A program made the position numbers and the translations under genes. DNA of 64,000 nucleotides from CAYJAY01 sp964368445. GTDB taxonomy: Bacteria; Bacillota; Clostridia; Oscillospirales; Ruminococcaceae. Shown piece after piece: positions 35,228 to 43,558 of this stretch (position 1 is the first letter of the stretch; every line of letters starts with the position of its first letter). The notes beneath the pieces were generated by a model. The model saw only the letters and a list, made by a program, of their open reading frames with translations, had not been told where the DNA came from and did not search any database. The stretch lies in contig CAYJAY010000006.1 of the NCBI GenBank assembly GCA_964368445.1, forward strand, positions 1 through 64,000, in the 5' to 3' direction.

Positions 35228-37462
35228 TTAGTTTATTAACTGTTCAAACTGTTCAATCGTCATCGGTTTTCCGAAGATATACCCTTGTATAGTGTCACAA
35301 CCTAATTCTTTGAGATAGTCTACTTGTCCGCGATGTTCAATGCCCTCCGCAACCGTCTCATAGTTAAGCTTTTTACAAAGATCTATGATAGATTCGATAA
35401 CTATCTTTGCCTTGTCGCGTGTGACGTCCGACGTTTCAAAAAAACTTCTGTCTAGTTTTACACAGTCGACCGCTATGCTTTTTAAAAGCCCAAGCGACGA
35501 ATACCCCGTTCCGAAATCGTCCATCGAAACCAAAACCCCAATGCTGTGCAGTTCGCTTATTATGTGTCGTGTTTTTTCTCCCCTGTCTAAAAACGTCGCT
35601 TCGGTTATCTCAATTTCGATTAGGTTTGGCGGGATGTCATATTTTTTAATTAAATCTTCTATCTTTTTTGCAAAGTTATCGTCCTCGAAATGCAACAACG
35701 AAAAGTTAACCGAAACCTTACAGGTGGGCAACTTTCGATCTATCCAGCTTCGTATAGTCTTTATTACGTTTTCAAGCACATAAAGATCGAGTTGTACGAT
35801 AAACTTGTTTTTTTCAAAAAGCGGAATAAATTCGCCCGGCATCATAAACTCGCCGTCCGAGGTTTTCCACCTTACAAGCGCCTCTGCCCCCGTAATCTGT
35901 TCCGTTTTAGCGGAGCATTTCGGTTGTAGATATGTCAAAAACTCTCCGTTTTGTAACGCATCGTGCATTAGTTCTTCTATCTTGCTTTGTCGAACAAGCT
36001 TTTGAAGGTCGTAGTCGTCATATTCATATATGCTTATGTTTGCCGAATTCTTTTTTGCTTCTTTGTGGGCATATATAACCTTTTTATTAATATCGTCAAA
36101 CATCTCGCCTTGTTGTTCACAAAAATATACACCTATCGAAAGTTGGATAAAATGCCCCGTTGTTTTGTAAACTCTTTGTGAGATATTCTCAAAAATTTCA
36201 TAAACATCTATCTCGTTACGATTTTTATAACTTATAAGTGCAACAAAAACGTCGGCGTTTATCCTTGCAAGATAGTCTTCGTTTAGGATTATCAGCTTTT
36301 TAATCTCGTCACGCAAAGACAAAATCACCTTGTCGCCCTCGTCATATCCATACAGATCATTTATAAGTGAAAGTTTTTTTATGTCAAACTGGACTATACA
36401 GTATTTGTTTGTGCTCTCGCTTTCAATGATTCTTTTAGATTCAATCTTGAAAAGCGCAAGATTCGGAAGTTCCGTTTTTGAATCCATATAAGCTTTTTGC
36501 CAAAGTTTTTGTCGGGTTGCTCGATTGTGTTCAATGATGAAAAACAAAATGATTATTATGACTGCGGCGAGCGCTGAAAATGACAAAATAATCTCGTTTT
36601 GATACTGTGCAAATATATATCTGAAGATATCCCTCTCATGCGCCGAGGTTAGATTTATATAAACAATCGAATCTTTTTGATGCAAAGATGTCGAGTTTAT
36701 CACTTTGTTTAAAATTCCAAGCAACAGCGTTTGGTTGTTTCCGTCCACTAAAAAAACAACATCTTGTCCAAACGACGTAAACTCAACTATCTCTGCGTAG
36801 CTGTAATAAGATGATTCGATTTTATATTCCGCAGCATAAAAGCTGTCGATCAACCTATCTACCTGTCCGCTTTCCAACGCAATGTAACATTGATCTATGT
36901 TCGGGAAAGACACAATTTCGGCGTTGGGATAGGCGGCTTTAAGCTGTTGTTGATGTGAAAATGTCTCGGCGACCGCTATCTTGTTCGGCGTCTCATATTT
37001 GTTTGCGTTACAATTGGAAACGACTATGAAAGGAAGTTGTACAAAGCTTTCGGTTGCTTTTGAACCCTTTTCAATATATACCGAAACACACTCCGGACAC
37101 GGCAACACTATGTCCAAATCGTTGTTGCTTAAAAGCTCAAAACCCTCTTGATTGCCAGAAAACGTAACATAGTTATGTTGCACACCGATATTTCTCAAAA
37201 CCATTTCTATCGAATCGCGCATAACATTAAACTCGTTATAATAATCGTTTTGCTCAAGTTTATCTTCACAGTATCCAACATTAAGGCTGTCGATAGTTTC
37301 AAGATACTGTTGTTCACTTTGTGAAAAGGAGTATGTTTCTGTCGGAATGTTGCCTTGTTCAAGTGATTGTTGGGCAGACGCTTGTAAAGGCAAGCAAAAT
37401 AAACCTATCCCTACAACCACTGCGGTTGCGGCTCCCACTTTGTTTTTACAAGCAATCACCAC
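35228..37462 (-). CDS. c-di-GMP phosphodiesterase-type protein: SBP sensor, degenerate GGDEF, EAL
   Basis: A membrane signalling protein of about 744 residues. From the GTG at 37462 it has a signal peptide (about 1-30), a periplasmic solute-binding-protein-like domain (about 45-270, LNVGYCEDKLEQ...), and a membrane helix (about 288-308). The GGDEF domain has its signature degraded to INADVF, so no cyclase activity is expected. The EAL domain is intact: GAEALVRW, VSVNFS, EIEITE, MDDFGTGYSS, AEGIE. It most likely hydrolyses c-di-GMP in response to a bound small molecule. GTG is favoured because AAAGGGG lies 8 bases upstream; a TTG 18 bases earlier is the alternative. Confidence 0.9.
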   Translation of the reverse strand: MVIACKNKVGAATAVVVGIGLFCLPLQASAQQSLEQGNIPTETYSFSQSEQQYLETIDSLNVGYCEDKLEQNDYYNEFNVMRDSIEMVLRNIGVQHNYVTFSGNQEGFELLSNNDLDIVLPCPECVSVYIEKGSKATESFVQLPFIVVSNCNANKYETPNKIAVAETFSHQQQLKAAYPNAEIVSFPNIDQCYIALESGQVDRLIDSFYAAEYKIESSYYSYAEIVEFTSFGQDVVFLVDGNNQTLLLGILNKVINSTSLHQKDSIVYINLTSAHERDIFRYIFAQYQNEIILSFSALAAVIIIILFFIIEHNRATRQKLWQKAYMDSKTELPNLALFKIESKRIIESESTNKYCIVQFDIKKLSLINDLYGYDEGDKVILSLRDEIKKLIILNEDYLARINADVFVALISYKNRNEIDVYEIFENISQRVYKTTGHFIQLSIGVYFCEQQGEMFDDINKKVIYAHKEAKKNSANISIYEYDDYDLQKLVRQSKIEELMHDALQNGEFLTYLQPKCSAKTEQITGAEALVRWKTSDGEFMMPGEFIPLFEKNKFIVQLDLYVLENVIKTIRSWIDRKLPTCKVSVNFSLLHFEDDNFAKKIEDLIKKYDIPPNLIEIEITEATFLDRGEKTRHIISELHSIGVLVSMDDFGTGYSSLGLLKSIAVDCVKLDRSFFETSDVTRDKAKIVIESIIDLCKKLNYETVAEGIEHRGQVDYLKELGCDTIQGYIFGKPMTIEQFEQLIN

Positions 37463-37887
37463 AGGAAAATCCCCTTTCAAAACATTTGCAGACTAACATT
37501 TTTTGAAAATTGTTATATTTTACTGGTTTTTAAATCATTTCTTACTATTTAAAAATGTAATTTTTATGTAAAATTAATAATTTCTTTACAATTACGTAAA
37601 ATTATAACATAGATATAGCTTGATTAAAAGATATAAATTAATAATTATATTAATATTTTTAACAAAAAATTTGTTTTTCTTGTAAAATTTAAACAAATAC
37701 ATTGACGACTTTACCATCATTTAACTTTTTTTCAACAATAGATTGTTTATACTGCCAATTATAATCTAACAAAAACACAAAAAAACTCGTATTTTGTATA
37801 GATTTTTTACTTGATGCGGGAAAAAACGAACTTTTGTTAATATTATCTGTATGTTTACAACAATTTTTACAGAAAATTTGATTTAAT
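37463..37887. other. AT-rich intergenic region
   Basis: Over 400 bases of strongly AT-rich sequence between the divergent EAL and HAAS genes. No reading frame, repeat or riboswitch is seen. It must hold the minus-strand promoter of the EAL gene, but many TATA-like words make the choice ambiguous. Confidence 0.6.
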
Positions 37888-37916
37888 TTGACAACTAAAT
37901 GGTTTCGATATATAAT
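37888..37916 (+). promoter_or_regulatory. Consensus sigma-A promoter before the HAAS gene
   Basis: Perfect TTGACA (37888-37893) and perfect TATAAT (37911-37916) with a 17-base spacer, about 100 bases upstream of the start at 38019. Confidence 0.85.
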
Positions 37917-38018
37917 AGTAATAATTAAATAACATTTTGCAAATTCATACCACTTATTACTAGAATATCCCTGTTTCTTTTCACAACCTCACCCCACCTT
38001 ATTAACCAGAGAGGGTCT

Positions 38019-38579
38019 ATGATGAACAGTGAGAAATTTTTGCAAAACATCGACTATAGGTTAAAGGGGTTTCCTGAAAACAAAAAGGAGACTGCCCTTT
38101 CTTTTTATCGCGAGCAGCTATCTCTTGTTGACAACGACGAGCGTTACCTTGCTAAAAAATTCAAATCGCCCGCGGCTTGTGTTTCCAGAATTATCGGGGA
38201 ATATGTTGCCGAGCCGGAACAAAACGCAACCGAGCTTCCGCTTAGAATGTTAGTTTTTGCGCTTTGTTTTATGCCCGTCAAAACTTTTAAGATAACATTA
38301 TTGGCTGTGTTGGTAACGATACTTACAATTTTAATCTTTGTTTTTGAGGTTTTGTTGGTCTTTCTCGGCTTTGCGTTGGCTCTTATAGGGGTCGTTTTGA
38401 TTATAAACGGTTTTTTACCGGCATCCCTTGCAAACATTTTGTTTTACACAGGGTTTGCAACGGTCAACTTTCTTGTTTCGTTTTTAATCATTGAAAGCGC
38501 AAGAAGGCTGTCGATGTTGTTTTTCAAATCAATTAAGCAAGTTTGCACAAAACTTCTTATAAGCGGTTATCGCCTATGA
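38019..38579 (+). CDS. HAAS/DUF1700-family membrane protein
   Basis: The 186 residues open with the HAAS signature: MNSEKFLQNIDYRLKGFPEN then helical KKETALSFYREQL, a region usually found in DUF1700 proteins that pair with PadR-type regulators. Then come about three to four membrane helices (about 75-165). Such proteins are thought to act with PspC and DUF4097 partners in cell-envelope stress; this is family knowledge, not visible here. No PadR gene precedes it. The stop overlaps a 37-residue reading frame as ATGA, and a PspC gene follows 240 bases later. The ATG has GAGGG upstream; a second ATG three bases on is equally possible. Confidence 0.85.
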   Translation: MMNSEKFLQNIDYRLKGFPENKKETALSFYREQLSLVDNDERYLAKKFKSPAACVSRIIGEYVAEPEQNATELPLRMLVFALCFMPVKTFKITLLAVLVTILTILIFVFEVLLVFLGFALALIGVVLIINGFLPASLANILFYTGFATVNFLVSFLIIESARRLSMLFFKSIKQVCTKLLISGYRL

Positions 38580-38689
38580 AAAATTTGCTTAGAATTTTGA
38601 TAGTCCTTGCTATTGGTCTGTCGCTTATGGTCGCAGGCCTTACTATGGGCGCACACCTTAGTTTTAACGAAACCAATATATTTTTTTAA
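38576..38689 (+). CDS. Small membrane protein of 37 residues, possible DUF4097 remnant
   Basis: Starts at an ATG overlapping the HAAS gene stop (ATGA), so translation is probably coupled. The peptide is one hydrophobic helix (LLRILIVLAIGLSLMVAGLT, about 4-23) plus a short tail, and it ends at TAA after a T-run. In related gene clusters this position is taken by a DUF4097 protein that begins with just such a helix, so this may be its truncated remnant. It could also be a functional small membrane protein. Confidence 0.55.
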   Translation: MKNLLRILIVLAIGLSLMVAGLTMGAHLSFNETNIFF

Positions 38690-38820
38690 TCTTTCTTTAC
38701 TAATTTGCTAATTTGTTAGGGCACATCCGCCCAAAAACTATCGCATTTCTAAAAACCGAACTTTAGCCGAATATGCGTAAATTTACATCCATTATAATAA
38801 TTAAACGAGGGTTTGTTAAC

Positions 38821-39012
38821 ATGGAAAACAAAAAACTTTACAGATCGATAACGGACAGAAAACTTTTTGGTGTATGTGGTGGTTTTGCGCAATATTTCGG
38901 GCTTGACTCAACGCTTGTGCGTTTAGGGTTTGTCTTGTTGTTGCTTTTTGCCGGCAGCAGTTTGTTGTTTTACATAATCGCCGCAATAGTCATGCCGGAA
39001 CAACCATATTAA
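38821..39012 (+). CDS. PspC-domain protein
   Basis: A 63-residue stand-alone PspC domain. KLYRSITDRKLFGVCGGFAQ (about 5-24) and YFGLDSTLVRLGF (about 25-37) form the amphipathic part, followed by one or two membrane helices ending in IVMPEQPY. This family is linked to phage-shock/envelope-stress responses and sits with HAAS proteins, as here. The ATG at 38821 is chosen because GAGGG lies upstream and homologues start there; an upstream ATG at 38773 has no ribosome site. Confidence 0.9.
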   Translation: MENKKLYRSITDRKLFGVCGGFAQYFGLDSTLVRLGFVLLLLFAGSSLLFYIIAAIVMPEQPY

Positions 39013-39034
39013 AAACAATTGAACAACACATAAA

Positions 39035-39064
39035 AAACCGCCGAAAAATTTCGGCGGTTTTATT
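39035..39064 (+). terminator. Intrinsic terminator after pspC gene
   Basis: A perfect 12-bp stem AAACCGCCGAAA/TTTCGGCGGTTT with a two-base loop, followed by TATTG. It starts 23 bases after the PspC stop codon. Confidence 0.9.
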
Positions 39065-39087
39065 GTGCAAAAAAGGCGACTTCGTCC

Positions 39088-39303
39088 GAGGACGGCAACA
39101 GCAGAGCCGTTACCCTACGGTTTGCCTTTTGGGGTTTGGTTCGGGCGACGAGGACGGCAACAGCAGAGCCGTTGCCCTACGGTTTGCCTTTTGGGGTTTG
39201 GTTCGGGCGACGAGGACGGCAACAGCAGTGCCGTTGCCCACGGTTTGTATCTTGAGATTTGGTTCGGGCGACGAGGACGGACGACCGCAGGTCGCCCCTA
39301 CAT
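39088..39303 (+). repeat. 62-bp tandem repeat, about 3.5 copies
   Basis: Units start with GAGGACGGCAACAGCAG at 39088, 39150, 39212 and (diverged) 39273, i.e. a 62/61-base period. Each contains GCCCTACGGTTTG and TTTGGTTCGGGCGACG. The block ends with GTCGCCCCTAC, the same end as the GTAGGG-type elements. Long open frames across it on both strands are repeat artefacts. Confidence 0.93.
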
Positions 39304-39335
39304 CCACCATTTTATAGAAACGCCAAAAGCTAAAA

Positions 39336-39429
39336 ACTTTATTCAAAATACCGCCACGAAGTGGCGCACCGACATTCCTCATTCCTCATTCCTCATTCCT
39401 CATTCCTCATTCCTCATTCCTCATTCCTA
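39336..39429. repeat. Composite repeat with eight CATTCCT heptamers
   Basis: The CCGCCACGAAGTGGCGCACC block (39351-39370) matches that at 14231-14250. It is followed by (CATTCCT)x8 at about 39374-39429. The last unit supplies the TAG stop codon of the minus-strand deoB gene. Confidence 0.88.
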
Positions 39430-40620
39430 AACTCCCCCCACCAAAATGTCACCCAAAAAGCTTTCCCCGAAAAGCTGTGGGGCACAAAGCTCAAAATAAT
39501 CAAGAATGGTAGCCGAGATATCGGCGAAACTCTCGCGTGTTCCAAGGTTAACTCCTTGTTTAACCTTTTCGCCATACACAATAAACGGAACATACTCCCT
39601 TGTGTGGTCGGTTGTTTTAGTGAAACCGGGGTCACAACCGTGGTCGGCGGTTATCATCAATATATCATCCTCTTTAAGCTGTTGCATAAACTGTTTAAGC
39701 TTTACATCAAACTCTGAAAGACAGTTTGCGTAGCCGTCTATATTTCGTCTGTGTCCGAAAACCATGTCGAAATCGACAAGGTTTATAAACGCAAGGCCTT
39801 CGAAATCCCTCTTTGCTAGTTCGATAGTGATGTCCATTCCGTTGTCGTTGCCTTTGGAAAGAATTTTTTCCAAAACACCTTTGCCGTTAAATATATCGTA
39901 TATCTTTCCGACACCGATAGTGCTAAGGTTTGATTTTGAAATAACATCAAGCATCGTATCATGGGGCGGGTCGATGGAATAGTCGTGGCGGTTGGTCGTT
40001 CTTTTGAAGTTAGTTTTGTCGGTTCCAATGAACGGGCGTGCAATAACCCGCCCAACGGCATGTGTCTTGCTTTCGGTCAAGATCTTTCTTGCCGTGTCAC
40101 AGATATCATACAACTCTTTTATCGGGACAACCTCTTCGTGTGCCGCAACTTGGAAAACACTGTCCGCCGAGGTGTAGACGATTAAGTCGCCCGTCTTGAT
40201 GTGATGTTCGCCGTAGTCGTTTATGACTTCGGTTCCGGAATATGTAGCGTTGCAGACGGTTTTTCTGCCAACAGCTTTTTCAAACTTCTCCATTATATCT
40301 CGCGGAAAACCGTTTGGATATGTCGGAAGCGCGTGGTTTGAAACAACCCCCGCTATCTCCCAATGTCCGATAGTTGTGTCTTTGCCCATCGACTTTTCCG
40401 CAAGTCGCGCGAACGAGCCAACAACGTTTTGTGCTTTTGGCCGCCCTGTCGCTCCGTCGATGTTGAAAAGACCTAGCGAACTCATGACGGGGATGTTAAG
40501 TTTATCGCTTGTCGAAACGCTTTTAAGCGTGTTTGCGCCGACATCGCCAAATTCGGCGGCATCGGGAAGTTCGCCCATGCCAAAACTGTCGACAACTATT
40601 AAAAAAACTCTTTTAGCCAT
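39427..40620 (-). CDS. deoB: Phosphopentomutase
   Basis: Interconverts (deoxy)ribose-1-phosphate and -5-phosphate in nucleoside salvage. The 397-residue alkaline-phosphatase-fold protein has LIVVDSFGMGELPDA (about 6-20), the phosphorylated-threonine region KDTTIGHWEIAG (about 79-90), VFGHRRN (about 284-290) and the metal ligands in TADHGCDPGFTKTTDHTREYVP (about 329-350). The length is standard. It stands alone; no nucleoside phosphorylase or aldolase is next to it. The stop codon lies within a heptamer repeat, so the C-terminus could vary if the array changed. Confidence 0.97.
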   Translation of the reverse strand: MAKRVFLIVVDSFGMGELPDAAEFGDVGANTLKSVSTSDKLNIPVMSSLGLFNIDGATGRPKAQNVVGSFARLAEKSMGKDTTIGHWEIAGVVSNHALPTYPNGFPRDIMEKFEKAVGRKTVCNATYSGTEVINDYGEHHIKTGDLIVYTSADSVFQVAAHEEVVPIKELYDICDTARKILTESKTHAVGRVIARPFIGTDKTNFKRTTNRHDYSIDPPHDTMLDVISKSNLSTIGVGKIYDIFNGKGVLEKILSKGNDNGMDITIELAKRDFEGLAFINLVDFDMVFGHRRNIDGYANCLSEFDVKLKQFMQQLKEDDILMITADHGCDPGFTKTTDHTREYVPFIVYGEKVKQGVNLGTRESFADISATILDYFELCAPQLFGESFLGDILVGGV

Positions 40621-40763
40621 TTAATTTTTCTGCCTTTCGTGTATAATAATGTTAAGTATAGTCTATCATACATCAACTTTCTTGTATATATAATACCAAT
40701 TCATCCTTAAAAGATTAACAAAAAATTCTTTAAATTTAAAAATCAACGGAGGAAAACGTTAAA

Positions 40764-41621
40764 ATGAAAAAAGCTGTTATAATCGGCAAAGGTCCTGCCG
40801 GAATTTCTGCGGCGCTTTACCTTGTCAGGGCAGGGATTGACACAACGATAATCGGAATGGACGGCGGCGCGCTTGCAAAGGCAGAAAAGATCGAAAACTA
40901 CTATGGCTTTGCCGAGCCTGTTTCGGGAGAGAAACTTTTGGAAAACGGAATTTTGGCGGCGAAGCGCCTTGGTGTCGAGGTTGTAACCGACGAGGTTATA
41001 AACATTGGGTTTGAACAAAACTTTGTGGTTAAAACAACGCTTTCGGAATATGCCGCCGACGCTTTAATCCTTGCGACGGGCGCGGCGAGAAAAAGCCCAA
41101 ACATTAAAGGCATAGCCGAGTTTGAGGGAAAAGGCGTAAGCTACTGTGCAACGTGCGACGCGTTTTTCTACAAAGGAAAAGATGTCGTTGTTTTGGGATC
41201 GGGCAAATATGCCCTCGAAGAAGCGCTAGAACTTTCGCACGTCGCAAACAAAGTCTACATCGCGTCAAACGGCGAAACGTTTTCGATCGAAATACCGGAA
41301 AACATAATCCAAACACAAAAAAAGATCCAAGAAATTAAAGGCTCAAACACTGTTGAAACGATAGCTTTTGACGACGGAACCGAAATAGGCGTTTCGGGGT
41401 TGTTTGTCGCGCTTGGCATAGCCGGAAGTTCCGACTTTGCGCGAAAACTCGGCGCCGAGGTTTTAAACGGAAAGATAGTGGTCGACCAAGGCATGGCGAC
41501 GGCGGTTCCGGGGTTGTACGCCGCCGGCGACACGGTAGGCGGGCTTTTGCAGATCTCGAAAGCCGTTTCAGACGGAGCTGTCGCCGGAACCGAAGCTATT
41601 AAATATCTAAGGTCACTTTAA
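40764..41621 (+). CDS. Thioredoxin-reductase-like flavoprotein lacking the NADPH arginine motif
   Basis: A 285-residue FAD disulfide oxidoreductase. It has the FAD motif GKGPAGISAA (about 8-17), the redox pair CATC (about 127-130), a second nucleotide-type motif GSGKYALEEA (about 145-154) and the C-terminal AAGDTVGGLLQISKAV (about 251-266). The HRRxxxRA sequence that binds the NADPH phosphate is absent; the corresponding place reads YIASNGETFSIE. Clostridial ferredoxin-dependent thioredoxin reductases lack it too, so a ferredoxin or other donor is possible. The ATG has GGAGG upstream. No thioredoxin gene is adjacent. Confidence 0.88.
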   Translation: MKKAVIIGKGPAGISAALYLVRAGIDTTIIGMDGGALAKAEKIENYYGFAEPVSGEKLLENGILAAKRLGVEVVTDEVINIGFEQNFVVKTTLSEYAADALILATGAARKSPNIKGIAEFEGKGVSYCATCDAFFYKGKDVVVLGSGKYALEEALELSHVANKVYIASNGETFSIEIPENIIQTQKKIQEIKGSNTVETIAFDDGTEIGVSGLFVALGIAGSSDFARKLGAEVLNGKIVVDQGMATAVPGLYAAGDTVGGLLQISKAVSDGAVAGTEAIKYLRSL

Positions 41622-41699
41622 AAAAACTTTGAACTAAAGCTGTTTTTATTGTATAATTCTATTTTAAGAAAGTTAAATATGAAACGAGAGACTTTTTCA

Positions 41700-42476
41700 A
41701 TGAAAAGCTACAAAAGAGTTGTCATAAAGATAGGCACCAGCAGCCTAACCCACAACACAGGACACCCTAATATTTTTAAAATCGAGTCGATAGTCAAGGT
41801 TTTGGCGGACATTAAAAATTCCGGCACAGAGCTTTTGGTTGTGACTTCGGGGGCTATTGCGGTTGGGGTTGGAAAACTTGGGTTGCACGAAAGGCCACAA
41901 GATATCCCCTCAAAACAGGCGTGCGCCGCGGTTGGGCAGTGTGAACTGATGTATATGTATGACCGGTTTTTTTCTGAATACAACCACACCGTGTCCCAAG
42001 TTCTTTTGTCTCGAGACGACATAAGCGACGAAACAAGGCGCGACAACGCCAAAAACACGTTGACAAGGCTTTTGGAATACAACAGCATTCCGATAATCAA
42101 CGAAAACGACACTATTGCCACGAGTGAAATAAAGATAGGCGACAACGACACATTGTCGGCAGTCGTCGCAAAACTTGTGTCTTCTGACCTTTTGATAATC
42201 ATGAGTGACATAGACGGGGTGTACGACAGCGACCCTAGGACAAGCCCCGACGCAAAACTCATACGCGAGATCGACAACCTCGACTTTGCGCGTTCCGTTT
42301 CAAGCGGAACAACAAACAACTATGCAACGGGTGGAATGGCGACCAAGATAGAAGCCGCATCGATTATAAAAGAAACAAAGACCGACATGATAATATTAAA
42401 CGGGGACAACCCGAAAAATCTTTATAAAGCAATTGCCGGACAAGAGATAGGAACGATTTTCAAAGGAAATTCCTAG
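41700..42476 (+). CDS. proB: Glutamate 5-kinase, short form
   Basis: Phosphorylates glutamate in the first step of proline synthesis. The 258-residue protein from the ATG at 41700 has KIGTSSLTH (about 8-16), TSGAIAVGVGKLG (about 51-63), ENDTIATSEIKIGDNDTLSA (about 135-154), and LIIMSDIDGVYDSDP followed by GGMATKIEAA. It is the amino-acid-kinase domain only; the C-terminal PUA domain of longer ProB enzymes is missing, which is common in Gram-positive forms. An in-frame ATG at 41679 has a weaker ribosome site. No proA is adjacent. Confidence 0.93.
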   Translation: MKSYKRVVIKIGTSSLTHNTGHPNIFKIESIVKVLADIKNSGTELLVVTSGAIAVGVGKLGLHERPQDIPSKQACAAVGQCELMYMYDRFFSEYNHTVSQVLLSRDDISDETRRDNAKNTLTRLLEYNSIPIINENDTIATSEIKIGDNDTLSAVVAKLVSSDLLIIMSDIDGVYDSDPRTSPDAKLIREIDNLDFARSVSSGTTNNYATGGMATKIEAASIIKETKTDMIILNGDNPKNLYKAIAGQEIGTIFKGNS

Positions 42477-42503
42477 CCGGAGCGTTGTGTCGATTAAAAG
42501 TTT

Positions 42504-42545
42504 ACCCTCCCGGTCAATGTTAGATTGACCGGGAGGGTGTTTTTA
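42504..42545 (+). terminator. Strong intrinsic terminator after proB
   Basis: A perfect 15-bp stem (42504-42518 with 42524-42538, ACCCTCCCGGTCAAT) followed by GTTTTTAA. It lies between the convergent proB and the M14 peptidase gene and may serve both. Confidence 0.95.
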
Positions 42546-42567
42546 ATGTTTCAGTTGACGACAAGCC

Positions 42568-43467
42568 CTAAATAATTGTCGCGACAGCAACGGCTCGTTT
42601 AACCTTTTGGTAGATAGCTTCAAAATCTTTATACGGGAGAGGGTTTTTTCCTTTTCCGAGTTCAATGGTAAACGCCGGGTTTTTGTAACGTTTTATAAAC
42701 CAATCCTTAAAACCTGCGTGCAACGCGGAACCTTGTTGAGTTTCAAGGCTGTATCCCGTAAGCGTCGCCAACGTGTTAGCTATATACCTTCCTCTTTCAG
42801 GCGCAAGCCCTTGATAGTTCCAAAAAATTTCCTCGCCTTGCGAATGAAAAGAATATGCCGAACGAAACCGCAAAGTTTCACAAAGATAAAGAATGTTTCG
42901 CGTTTCCCGCGCGCTGAACGGAAAACAACCGCCATATTTTGTTGGAGAACGCCCCACTATGCCAAGGCTTTCGACCGCGCGTTTGGCTTTGAAAAAACCT
43001 GCCGGAAAATTGTGGTTTATGTCAACACCCCTCGAGTTCGCCTGCCAATATTTAAAACTTTCGCTGCAATGAAGTTTGCGAAAAACTCTTGACGTGGCCC
43101 CTCCGTTTGTTCGCGCTATCTCATAACCGTCCGGGTTAACAAGCGGAACGATTACAACCCCTCTTGTCATTATAGTTTTGTGTATGTTAATCCCAAAAAG
43201 TTCATCATAGTTATCGAGCGATTTTGCAAGATCATGTGCAAACCTTAAAAGACACACAACCGAACTCCATTCGGTTCCATGTGTTCCGCCCATAAGCAAA
43301 ACAGGGTCGTTAAGTTTCCCGATTAAAATCGAACCTATCTCTCTTTTGTCTTCAGAGTATCCTATTTTTTTATATCTTATGGCATAATATCTTTCGGAAA
43401 GTTGTTTTAAAAACAACCGCACATTCTTTTCGCTTATACATGATATATCATCAAAAAAACCAATCAA
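42568..43467 (-). CDS. M14-family zinc carboxypeptidase-like protein
   Basis: A 299-residue peptidase of the M14 family, likely acting on peptide or muropeptide substrates. The zinc ligands HxxE lie in GGTHGTEW (about 79-86) and a later histidine in FHSQGEE (about 203-209); DINHNFPAGF (about 149-158) shapes the site. The catalytic glutamate is in FTIELGKGKNPL (about 266-277). No signal peptide is visible, so it may be cytoplasmic. The start is TTG at 43467; its only ribosome site, GAGGTG, lies inside the 3' arm of the terminator at 43474-43521. No in-frame Met occurs before GGTHG, which supports this start. Confidence 0.87.
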   Translation of the reverse strand: MIGFFDDISCISEKNVRLFLKQLSERYYAIRYKKIGYSEDKREIGSILIGKLNDPVLLMGGTHGTEWSSVVCLLRFAHDLAKSLDNYDELFGINIHKTIMTRGVVIVPLVNPDGYEIARTNGGATSRVFRKLHCSESFKYWQANSRGVDINHNFPAGFFKAKRAVESLGIVGRSPTKYGGCFPFSARETRNILYLCETLRFRSAYSFHSQGEEIFWNYQGLAPERGRYIANTLATLTGYSLETQQGSALHAGFKDWFIKRYKNPAFTIELGKGKNPLPYKDFEAIYQKVKRAVAVATII

Positions 43468-43473
43468 CTAGAA

Positions 43474-43521
43474 AAACACCTCGCATACAATTTTGTTATT
43501 AAAATTCTATGCGAGGTGTTT
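43474..43521 (-). terminator. Terminator whose 3' arm holds the next gene's ribosome site
   Basis: On the minus strand, AAACACCTCGCATA (43521-43508) pairs with TATGCGAGGTGTTT (43487-43474), 14 pairs with a 20-base loop, followed by TTC. It ends the upstream gene (43559). GAGGTG within the 3' arm is the only Shine-Dalgarno candidate for the TTG start at 43467. Confidence 0.85.
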
Positions 43522-43558
43522 TATTTTTATTATTTTTACTGTTATAATTATCTACACG

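Noticed and set aside
39088..39303. CRISPR array
   Set aside because: The repeat units are 62 bases without distinct spacers and lie in direct contact; no cas genes are near.
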